From assembly GCF_029892045.1 (NCBI RefSeq), contig NZ_CP120369.1, positions 310,001-374,000 on the forward strand: 64,000 nt of DNA, read 5' to 3'. Under the pieces are notes generated by a model. The model was given only the letters and a program-made list of their open reading frames with translations. It was not told the DNA's origin and ran no database searches. The position numbers and the translations under genes were made by a program. This DNA is from Sinorhizobium numidicum. Its GTDB lineage: Bacteria > Pseudomonadota > Alphaproteobacteria > Rhizobiales > Rhizobiaceae. This document shows, in pieces, positions 1 through 8,700 of the stretch (positions are counted from its first letter, which is position 1; each line of letters starts with the position of its first letter).

Positions 1-103
1 GGTACTTGCCTTCCTTGACCGCTGAACGCCGTGCAATTCTTAATTGCGAGCTCAGTTTAACCGGCATGCTCCGTTTAAATTCGCATTAGTCGAACGGACG
101 TTC

Positions 104-705
104 ATGATAGATAGTGGACTCATAACCATTCTCGCGCGTCAGGGCCGCGCGCAGCTGACACGGGGTCAATCGATTAAAATCACAAACACCGATGGCAGCC
201 AAGTGATCGACACTTGGTGCTTTAATGCTGATGACCTGACGGAGTTTATATCGATGGGGCTTTTGCGCGCGGCGCTAGGAAGGCTGTGGCCCCTCAAAGG
301 TGACCTCTACACACGAACAGGCGGCGGCCGATTCTGACGGTGGTGGAAGACACCTCACCGAGCAGGCATGACACCACAATGGCAGGGTGCGACGACTATC
401 GTTATGGCCAACTCGGTTGTAGCCAATACCACGACAATTGCGCCGACAATCTGAGGTCGGCAATGCGTCAAATCGGCCTTACGGTCTTGGAGGTGCCCTG
501 CCCCTTGAATCTCTGGATGAACTTTCCGGTGGCGCTCGATGGAACACTTACCTCGGGGGAATTCCTGTCGAGGCCGGAAGACTTTGTCGTGATACGAGCG
601 GAACTGGATTGTATCGTCGCGATGTCCGCCTGCCCGTGGGACATTGCATCTACAGATGGCATGGTCTGTGTGCCCACCGACGCACACTACCAAGTCCTAG
701 GCTAG
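104..705 (+). pseudogene. DUF1989 (urea carboxylase-associated family) protein, frameshifted
   Basis: Two adjacent reading frames read together as one protein of about 200 residues of the DUF1989 family, whose members often sit beside urea or guanidine degradation genes. The first half runs from ATG 104 and holds the family stretch QVIDTWCFNADD. It stops at a TGA at 335-337. The second half, in another frame to 705, holds VEDTSPSRHD, YHDNCADNL, CPLNLWMNF and SACPWD, which are usual family blocks. The join lies in the GC repeat around 320-328, where a single base gained or lost would restore the frame. It is either a real frameshift or a sequencing error. A short open extension upstream of 104 has no clear ribosome site. 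It lies 158 bp before the RidA-like gene and in the same direction, so the two may have formed an operon. The biochemical role is unknown. Confidence 0.7.
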
Positions 706-862
706 CGATGAAGGTCTGGTGTCGCGCACTTCGAGCAGGTGCTCGCTTCAGCAACCCCGCCGCTTACGATCGGAAAAGCGAACGGCTGGTGCGTGGCGGC
801 CCGAGGCCGGATTTGTTCCGGAGCATCGTGCAGTTTTTGTGTAATCTCTCAGGAGCAGAGAA

Positions 863-2095
863 ATGACGTCTGCGATGTGGAATCTGCCGATTCCGAACGT
901 CCACAATTTGTGCGCCAGTTCAGGCGAATTGACTTTCGTCGGGGGCGCTGGTGATTTCGATGCGACGGGACGGATTCGCCACCCAGGTGAACTGGATAAG
1001 CAGATTGAGGGCGCGATGGCCAACGTGGCGGATGCGCTCGCAACAGAGTCTTGCACTCTCGACGACGTTGTTCGGATAAAGGCGCATTACACCGCCGAGC
1101 GCGATGATTGGGTCGTGATCGCGGCCCTAGCATGCTTCTTCAAAGCGGAGCCCATGCCCGTGATCAGCACGATGCCAGAGGCTTTGCAGCCTTTCTGCGG
1201 CCAATGCATTCAAATTCAGGTCGTTGCGCAACGCGGTTGGCGCACGCACTCTGACATTCGAAGTGTGCCGCGCCAAGTCCCCCCGAAGAGACGCGAGTTA
1301 TTAGGGGGGCGGACGGTTACTGGAGGCCTGCGAGCTGGCGAGTTCATCGCGCTGGCCAATCGCACAGCGGAGGACCTTGAAGGCGCGGTGCGCCACCCGG
1401 GCGATGGCGTTGCCCAAATCAACTTCATCATGGAAACACATTCGGAGACGCTGGCTGGGCTCGGCGCTTCCTTCCAGGACTGCATCAAGTTTGAGGGGTA
1501 TTACCTCTATGGCCCTTGCGGCGGCACGCGCGAGCGATGGGAGCCACTCGCAAAGGCGCGGGCGAGCCACTTTCGTGAGCCGGGGCCCGTCGCGACTTCT
1601 GTTCCCTGCCATCGCCTCAATCCGAATGAGGCGCTGACCAAAATCGAGGTCATGGCAATGCGCGAGCAGAGGAACGGCCTCGACAAGTACATCTCGCGTG
1701 AGGACCATTGGCCCGAGCGCGTGTGGGACTGGCCGATCCCGTTACCCTATCGCCAAGCCATCCGGCTGCGCGATACGGTATGGCTAGGAGGCCAGTGGCC
1801 CGGTCGTCCCTACGACAACAAATGGCAGGCTGTGATGGAGGGGCAGCTGTTGCCTCAGACCCGCTTCACTATGAGCTACATCGAGGACCTCCTACGTCCC
1901 TTCGGTCGGGAACCCGCGGACATAGTTCTCCTGGTGTGCTACTTCAGTTCAACTGGCACCCAAGCTGAAACTGTTGCATTAACCAACACCATTGCTGCTT
2001 CCGTCGGTGGGGCGCTGCCGCCCATGACGCTCATACCATTGCCCATGTACTCGCCTGAAAATACTGTCGAAATATGGGGTGTTGCCCGAGGCTGA
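863..2095 (+). CDS. Triple-domain RidA (YjgF/YER057c/UK114) family protein
   Basis: This 410-residue protein is about three times the usual RidA length of 130. It divides into three RidA-like repeats at roughly 8-128, 130-268 and 270-410. Each repeat shows the pattern of a trimming strand, a helix rich in Asp/Asp-Val (for example LDDVVRIKAHY) and a closing strand such as CIQIQVVA, KIEVMAM or VEIWGVA. RidA proteins deaminate reactive enamine/imine intermediates with a conserved arginine near the C-terminus, but I cannot find that arginine in the closing motif of any repeat. The protein may therefore bind a ligand or carry out another step. The start ATG is preceded by CAGGAGCAGAG, a good ribosome site. 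It follows the broken DUF1989 gene and faces the convergent SDR gene. The family assignment is firm and the function is open. Confidence 0.75.
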   Translation: MTSAMWNLPIPNVHNLCASSGELTFVGGAGDFDATGRIRHPGELDKQIEGAMANVADALATESCTLDDVVRIKAHYTAERDDWVVIAALACFFKAEPMPVISTMPEALQPFCGQCIQIQVVAQRGWRTHSDIRSVPRQVPPKRRELLGGRTVTGGLRAGEFIALANRTAEDLEGAVRHPGDGVAQINFIMETHSETLAGLGASFQDCIKFEGYYLYGPCGGTRERWEPLAKARASHFREPGPVATSVPCHRLNPNEALTKIEVMAMREQRNGLDKYISREDHWPERVWDWPIPLPYRQAIRLRDTVWLGGQWPGRPYDNKWQAVMEGQLLPQTRFTMSYIEDLLRPFGREPADIVLLVCYFSSTGTQAETVALTNTIAASVGGALPPMTLIPLPMYSPENTVEIWGVARG

Positions 2096-2488
2096 ACGCT
2101 ACAGCTGTGTCTACGAATGCGCCGCTAGCGCTCGAATATAGAGGAGAAAGATACCACGAAAGGTCGAGGTTGCCGCTCCGGGTCAAGCGTAAAGTCAAGT
2201 CCAGACACAAGTCGATCTCCGATCCCAATGCAGAACCGGCAACTTCACAGATCGCGACCACTCCCGAAAGGTGGTCCCGAAACACCGCTTACTCATGTGC
2301 CCATATCCGTCGAGAAGATCGTCGGTCACCATTGTTGCAAATTTTCGGGTCGTATCCATCTATTTGCCCATTCTCGTGTGATCTGGGCAGATCACCATGC
2401 CGGGACCGTTCATGTGCAACTCGCATCGCTCATTAAAAGGGTCAACTGATGTATTTCCAGGGATGACCGCACTGAGTCCTGCAATTCC
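2096..2488. other. Intergenic region between convergent genes
   Basis: About 390 bp lie between the stop of the RidA-like gene and the stop of the SDR gene. Open frames here have no recognisable protein similarity and no ribosome site. I see no terminator with a clear T-run. Confidence 0.5.
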
Positions 2489-3256
2489 TCAGCTTAAGAG
2501 GAAATCGCCACCATCCGCTATTACTACCTGGGCGGTTATGTAGGACGCGCCTGCCGCGAGATAAGTGATGAGTTCCGCATACTCTTCAGGCTGACCAATA
2601 CGCTGAAGCGGAACAGCGGTTCGCGCCCACTCCTCGTTGTCCAGCCCCCATGAGCATTCCCAAGGAGAATTTACCGCTCCGGGTGCAATTCCGTTGACCC
2701 TCACCCGAGGTGCCAAAGCCTTGGCCAAATGTCTAGTCAGGTGAGCCAGCCCGGCCTTGGCGCAGGCATACGCGGTACTGCTACCGGTGCACGCGAATGC
2801 GCCTGTGGATACCGTGTTGACTACCGCGCCATGGCTCTCCATGAGAGCGGTACGGGCAGCCTTGGTCATCCAGAACGCACTCAATAAATTAACGTCCAGC
2901 ATCTTCTGCCAGAAGGCTGGGGTAAGAGCATCAAAGTCATCTACTGGGATTGGCGACTTCGTACCGGGTGCTCCAGCGTTATTAATTAGATAATCAAGGC
3001 CGCCGAGCACTTCCAAGGCAGATGAGACAACTTTGTGCGCGGAGTCTGGTTGGCTGACATCTCCCGGCACGCTATACACGTCAAGACCGTCGTCCCTTAG
3101 TTTGGTGACTTCAATGATCAGCTTTTCGTTTGTGCGTAAGCCATTTATCGCGACACTAGCGCCAGATCTTGCGAGTCTTGTCGCTGTGGCAAGACCGATA
3201 CCGGAAGCCGCTCCTGTTACAATAGCCTTTTTATTCCGCAAATCAAAGTTTATCAT
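2489..3256 (-). CDS. Short-chain dehydrogenase/reductase (SDR), 3-oxoacyl-ACP-reductase-like
   Basis: This 255-residue protein is a classical SDR that reduces or oxidises a carbonyl/hydroxyl group with NAD(P)H. The cofactor motif TGAASGIG lies near residue 13 and the NNAG motif near 88. The catalytic serine region STGAFACTGSS is followed by YACAK with the usual YxxxK spacing. The length is normal. An upstream in-frame ATG at 3286 exists, but ATG 3256 has AAGGAAG five bases before it and gives the normal SDR start, so I chose 3256. It is the last gene of a - strand series after the synthase, racemase and hydroxyacyl-CoA dehydrogenase genes, although gaps of about 80-460 bp separate them. It could reduce a ketide or its precursor, since neither megasynthase contains a ketoreductase domain. 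That role is inferred from position only. Confidence 0.85.
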   Translation of the reverse strand: MINFDLRNKKAIVTGAASGIGLATATRLARSGASVAINGLRTNEKLIIEVTKLRDDGLDVYSVPGDVSQPDSAHKVVSSALEVLGGLDYLINNAGAPGTKSPIPVDDFDALTPAFWQKMLDVNLLSAFWMTKAARTALMESHGAVVNTVSTGAFACTGSSTAYACAKAGLAHLTRHLAKALAPRVRVNGIAPGAVNSPWECSWGLDNEEWARTAVPLQRIGQPEEYAELITYLAAGASYITAQVVIADGGDFLLS

Positions 3257-3712
3257 GACGTCTTCCTTGGGTTGTATCATACTCATTTCCGGAGAGTGCT
3301 ATTGCACTGCTAAATTTTCGCACGGTCCCTGCCTTTGGGTGCCTTTTCGCTGCCGACGAAGGCAAGGGTATGGGCAAACGACAGGTGAGGTACCTACGAT
3401 CCAGCACCGACACTGGCGATACTTGCGGCGTAGTGGTGGATCGACGCCTCGCGTCGTTCCGTCGGTCATGTAAATCTTTGCTACGGATCCATTGACGCTG
3501 CACTCCCACCTTGATTGCCTCGCCGCACTGAGGCGGTCGATCACATTGAGATATCGTGGGCGCGCCAACACGCCACCACCGAGTCCGGCCACGGTGAGCA
3601 CAGCCACAATTTCTACGCCTTGACGATCCAACGCTGGGCTTGGACAAGCGCTAAGGACTCCTGTCACGTCGGTCTGAACCTCAGATGTTCCCGACTGCAC
3701 GTCGTACTGCAA
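3257..3712. other. Gap between SDR and hydroxyacyl-CoA dehydrogenase genes
   Basis: About 450 bp with several overlapping open frames but none with recognisable family motifs. It could hold a decayed gene on the - strand. Nothing is supportable. Confidence 0.4.
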
Positions 3713-4585
3713 TTATCCGCTTCTCCCGTGCGTCGTCGGGGAGCCTCTTTGCGTGCGCTGCCAAGAGTTGCGGACGAGGAGGTCACGCAGTGCATTGGTC
3801 AGCGGCGGACCTGGCAGGCGGCTCCAGTCACTGTCCATCAGGATCGACCACTTTTCTTCATTTATCTCGCCGGGGGCCTCCGGACGATCTACCCAACCCA
3901 ATTGGGCCTCACATGGGCCTGAAATGCCATAGCGGAGACCAGGTCCGCTCTTAATGATGCTGTCGATCTCTTCCATCGTGGCCTCGTCGGCCGCGATCAT
4001 GTGGAACGCCTCGCGGAACATCGCGGCTTGCAGGCGATTGCCGATAAAACCCGGAATGGCTTGCGACACTACAATCGGTTGTCTGCCGATGCTGCGGTAC
4101 AGTTCGACTGCTGCTTCAAGTCTTTCTCTCGGCATTTCAGGTATGCCGACGATCTCCATGGCCGGGACCAGGTGCGGAGGGGAAAAAGGATGTGCTACGA
4201 GGAGACGACCCGGGTTGGGAATGTCTCTAGCGATATCGCCTGGCAAAAGTCCTGATGTGGAGGAGGCGATAATCGAATCGAGCGGCGCGAGACTGGCAAT
4301 TTCCCGGACCAGCGCGCGTTTGAGATCTATCTGTTCCGGGGCATTTTCCTGAATGAGCTCTGCCTCGGCCACCGCCTCGGCCAAAGTGGCGCAAAGTCGA
4401 AGGCGTGTACGTACAATGGGCAAATGAAGCTCTTGCAATTGCGGCTCATAGCGGTCGAGGGCCGCCACTAGACGATCCTGCCAACCCGGTGCTGGATCCC
4501 ATGCGGTCACCTCATGGGTGCCAGTCATGAACAACGCCACCCAGCTCGCGCCTATTTCCCCTGTGCCGATGCATGCGATGCGCAT
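3713..4585 (-). CDS. 3-hydroxyacyl-CoA dehydrogenase-like NAD-binding protein
   Basis: This 290-residue protein resembles the 3-hydroxyacyl-CoA dehydrogenase superfamily, including L-gulonate and carnitine 3-dehydrogenases, which oxidise a 3-hydroxy acid with NAD. The N-terminus carries the GTGEIG dinucleotide motif. It is followed by ENAPEQIDLKR and then HPFSPPHLVP, where the glutamate and histidine are usual active-site positions. The C-terminal domain begins near PGFIGNRLQAAMFREAFHM and looks short and somewhat diverged at its end. The start ATG gives the Rossmann motif at residue 7. It lies 83 bp downstream of the racemase-like gene on the same strand, so co-transcription is likely. With the SDR gene it may set the redox state of a beta-oxo or beta-hydroxy precursor for the neighbouring synthase. 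The precise substrate cannot be told. Confidence 0.8.
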   Translation of the reverse strand: MRIACIGTGEIGASWVALFMTGTHEVTAWDPAPGWQDRLVAALDRYEPQLQELHLPIVRTRLRLCATLAEAVAEAELIQENAPEQIDLKRALVREIASLAPLDSIIASSTSGLLPGDIARDIPNPGRLLVAHPFSPPHLVPAMEIVGIPEMPRERLEAAVELYRSIGRQPIVVSQAIPGFIGNRLQAAMFREAFHMIAADEATMEEIDSIIKSGPGLRYGISGPCEAQLGWVDRPEAPGEINEEKWSILMDSDWSRLPGPPLTNALRDLLVRNSWQRTQRGSPTTHGRSG

Positions 4586-4668
4586 AGATTACCTCATATC
4601 AATGGATCTGGAGAGTGACTTCTCAAATAGGCTTCGAGAAACCTGATGAACTTGAAGCGATGACAACA

Positions 4669-5379
4669 TTAGGTGCGAACAGACTCAAGCGTCATCCGGG
4701 ATATGGTTGTGATGTCGTAGATAGGCAGCCCTGTCATGCAACGGATTGCCGGCGTTATCGGCGGGAATCCAGTGCAAGTGAAGAGTAGCGCAGCGATGTC
4801 CGGATTTGCGACGCGGAGCCGCGCGACACAAGCAGCCACATCATTCTCGATGTCGGCGATATCGGTCGGTTGCGGCGGACGCATGGACGCGTTTTCAGAC
4901 ATCTTACCGCCTTCGACGCCGCCGATGACGATCCGATCCCGGTCGGCCTGATCAATGAGCCCAAGCAAATCATCTCGAAACACTCGTGAATCAGCTGTGA
5001 CAACAGCGAGTTTGGCTTTTGGCGGCAGTTGGCGGAGCAGCGTCGGCACTAAGAGCAGGCTGGACATTATTACCGGAACACTTACCGCCGCAGCCACCGC
5101 TGCCTGATGCCGGACAGCAAAGCCGCAGTCCGAGCTGATTACGACTGCGCCTCGCTCCACCAGCCTCCGAGCTGCCGCCACAAAAGCAGGCTCGAGTGCA
5201 GGTTCGCCCTGCATCACAACATCCGCCCAGGCTCCCTCGACGGTTTCCGATATTACGGGAAAGTCGAAAGTAGCTGAACTAAACAGCGACCCGGACGGCT
5301 CCGCCGGCGGCGCCACGCCGGCCGGCAAACCGGGTTCCAAGCCCAAGACTCCAAGACAACTTCCGGCTTGCGACGTCAT
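4669..5379 (-). CDS. Aspartate/glutamate/hydantoin racemase family protein
   Basis: This 236-residue protein has the build of Asp/Glu racemase-superfamily enzymes, which use two cysteines as acid/base pair. Cys85 lies in SSDCGF and Cys202 in FTCTGFPP, the two expected positions. The middle segment KLAVVTADSRVF is the usual start of the second half. Some members of the superfamily are maleate isomerases or decarboxylases, so racemase activity is not certain. It begins 332 bp after the stop of the TE-A-PCP-KS-AT-ACP synthase on the same strand and precedes the dehydrogenase gene. A D-amino acid or isomerised precursor for the synthase would fit the setting, but this is inference. The ATG start has no strong ribosome site. 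Confidence 0.75.
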   Translation of the reverse strand: MTSQAGSCLGVLGLEPGLPAGVAPPAEPSGSLFSSATFDFPVISETVEGAWADVVMQGEPALEPAFVAAARRLVERGAVVISSDCGFAVRHQAAVAAAVSVPVIMSSLLLVPTLLRQLPPKAKLAVVTADSRVFRDDLLGLIDQADRDRIVIGGVEGGKMSENASMRPPQPTDIADIENDVAACVARLRVANPDIAALLFTCTGFPPITPAIRCMTGLPIYDITTISRMTLESVRT

Positions 5380-5711
5380 TTCGCCTCAGGTCATGTAGTT
5401 ACATTTGATGTGCATGGTATATGCGCCTTCGTCAAATATCGATTGTCGCCGCCGACCACCTGGGTGCAAGATGGCCATGTGCGATAGCAGGTTCGGAGAT
5501 CTAGTGGTTACAGCCTAACAGAAGAGTCCGATTTGGGATTCCCTTTGGGAAGTTGTGCGTGCGAGTCTGGCGCATGCGTACAGGAAGATGATCCGCTACC
5601 AGTCTCGCCGACCGCCGGAAACAGAGCTGCGCGTGTCTGCTGCGTCTGCGCTCTAGACCAAATGTTCTCCTGGGACCGGCGAACATTTAGTCTGGCAGGT
5701 TTGAGGTGTCG
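5380..5711. other. Gap between racemase-like gene and hybrid synthase
   Basis: 332 bp without a recognisable gene. It holds the 3' flank of the synthase gene and the 5' flank of the racemase-like gene. I see no strong hairpin followed by a T-run. Confidence 0.4.
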
Positions 5712-8700
5712 TTATTGCGACGGGTGGTTACGTCTGCATATTCGGTCATACAGGTCCCCGAACGTCGCCGCCTCAATTATCTCATCCAATTGCGGCGGCC
5801 TCCAGCGGTCGCCTTTATCCAAATTAGCTTGGAGCTCTGCGGCGATCAGGCTGTCTCCCCCAACATCAAAGAAGTTATCTTCCAAGCCTATTTCGTTGGA
5901 GCCAATAATAGTTTTGATTTCATCAAGAAAAATTCTCCTCGGATCATCGTTGCTAAACATGTTGACCTTTCCTATTTCGACTTCTTCTTTTGGAAAAGAT
6001 TTTTTATCTTCTTGTGGCTGCTCGTCCGCCGTCGTGAACACCTCCCCCCTTTGCCGTTCTTGCCCCCCCGGGTGCCGCCAAACCGTCGGGCCTGCAGGCT
6101 GATCGTCCGGCCAGCATCGGTGACCGTCGAACGAGTACGTTGGAAGGGGAATGCGACGGCGAGTACCGAACGGTTCCAATTGATCACTGGCCCGTTTCCA
6201 ATCCACCGCAACACCCGCGGCCCAGAGTGCCCCAAGGCATTCCAAAAGGACATGGCGGTCCGTCGACTCTTCATCGTTCTCGTCGCGCGCGGCTGGGACA
6301 ATCGATGGAATTCGGGTCTTGCAATCCTCCGGGTTGATCGCCCCATGTGCGAAACGCGCCAGATTGCGCGAAGGGCCAAGGTCAATGAGCGCAGTTGCAC
6401 CAGTTGCGACCACGGCCTGGATAGCGCGATCGAATCGGATAGTCTCAGTTGCTTGCCCACTCCAGTGGCTCTCCGGCAGGGGTACTTTCACACGATGCAG
6501 GGATCCTGAATTCAGGGCTATGGCGACATTCGGCAGAGCCTTTTCGAGTACGCGGGCCTGCACGTCGATCATGTCAGTCGCTTGTTTCATCAGCGGAGAA
6601 TGACTGGGGACGCCGGCTGTATTAAGGAGTTTGTTGGGAATCTCTCGCTGTTTGAGACTTTCCTGAAGCCTTTCCAAAAATTCCCACTTGCCGGTGAACA
6701 CGACGCTCGTGTTTGAGTTCACGACACCGACGCCGATCTCGCCAGCTTCAGCTCGATCACGCCAAGCGTCCTCCGTGAGGATACGCTCAGCCTCACTCGG
6801 GCAGCATTCAGCCGAAAGCATAGCACCATCGATACTAAGATTCGCCATCGACCGGCTCCGAATGACCGACAGCCCAACAGCATCTTCTACTTTTAGAATG
6901 CCTGCTAGAGTGGCCACAATGTATTCGCTCATGCTGTGTCCGACGAGATAATCGGGCAGCACGCCGAACAGTTCTAGCAAACGCGCCATGGCGTATTGCA
7001 CGGAGAAAATCATGACATTGATTTCTTCGAAGGAAGCCGTCCGATTTTCGTCCTCTTCCCCAAACATGACCGTTTCCAGGTCACGATCGAGAACCCGGCG
7101 ACTAGCGTCGGCACAAGTCAGGAAAGCATTGCGAAAGTCTGGCACGTGATCAAAGAGTTCCTTGAACATTCGCGGGTGCTGCACTCCGCAGCCGGGCAGC
7201 ATGAACCCAATCGACGGCGAGGAAAGGGTCCGATCAGCCGCACGATCCACTTCTTCTTCCAACCTCGCGATTGCCGTATCTAAGTTGCGCGCCACAATGA
7301 CGGTTCGATGCTCAAACTGGCATCTCGCCACGCGTAGTGTGTGCGCGACGTCCCCAAGATGGATATCGCGGTTACGCCGCAGGAACGCGGCCAGATTCCG
7401 GCAAGCCCGGCTTAGCGCCGAAGGGGTCTTTGCGGATAGGCAAAGAGCGTGAGATCCCCGTTCGACCGATCCGGGCCAAGCCCTGGCATTGTCGCTGTCC
7501 CATTCTTGCAGCACGACATGGCAGTTGGTTCCGCCAACACCGAGGCCAGTAACTCCGGCCGTTCGCGAGCGTCCAGGCGGACGGCGCCAAGGTCTAAGCT
7601 GCTCATTGATGAAGAAGGGTGTGTCTTCCAGACCTAGATCTTCGTTCAGCCGGTTGATTTTGATGGTCGGTGGGATTACTCCGTGCTGAAGGGTGAGAAC
7701 TGTCTTGATAAAGCTCGCGACCCCTGAGGCGACGTCGGCATGCCCGATATTCGGTTTAATTGACCCCAGCGCACAGGCGTGCCCCGTCTTCTCTTGCTCC
7801 GCGAAGACCTCTGCCAGAGCGCGGATCTCGATCGGGTCGCCGACCTTGGTGCCGGTCCCATGAGTTTCGATATATTCGACATCTTCAGGGCCGAGTGCCG
7901 CAGAGGCAAGTGCTTGGCGCACAACTTCGGCCTGGCCTCGCGCGCTAGGCGCCGAGAAGGACGATTTGGCGCGGCCGTCGTTGTTAATGGCACATCCTTT
8001 TACCACCGCGTGGATCGGGTCGTTCGCCTCCAGCGCGTCTTCAAGGCGCTTAAGAACGACAACGCCTACCCCATCTCCAAACACCGTGCCACTGGCATCG
8101 GCATCAAAGGCTCGGCACACACCGTCCGACGAATTAATGTAGCCCTTGACAAACTGATACCCCGCTTGAGGGAAGGTGATACTCGAGCCCCCTGCCAACG
8201 CGATCTCGCAATAGCCGGCCGCGAGCGACTGAGCGGCGACCGCGATCGCCACTAACCCAGTTGAGCATGAGGTTTGCACCGCAATGCTTGGCCCGTTGAG
8301 GTTAAGCATGTAGGACACGCGGGAGGCAAGGTAGTCCTTCTCGTTGCCGAGCTCCGTCAGGAAAGCGAGTGGCGCGTTGTTGGGATCGCTGGGGCCGCCC
8401 TTCAAATGGTAGCGTAGATAGAGCGAGGAAGAAGCACCTGCAAACACTCCGGTACGGCCTTCATGCTGGGTTGGCGCATATCCGGCCGACTCAAGGGCCT
8501 TCCAACAGCATTCGAGAAACAGCCGATGCTGCGGGTCCATTAACGTTGCCTCACGCCTCGAAAGGTTCCAGAAATCCGGATCGAAAAGGTCCACATCGTT
8601 GAGATGGGCGCCCACGCGCACGTAATCGGGGCGCTTCAGGACGGCCTCCGGGATGCCCCGGGCCTTGAGTTCCTGCGTGGAGAGCGACGTGATCGAGCAC

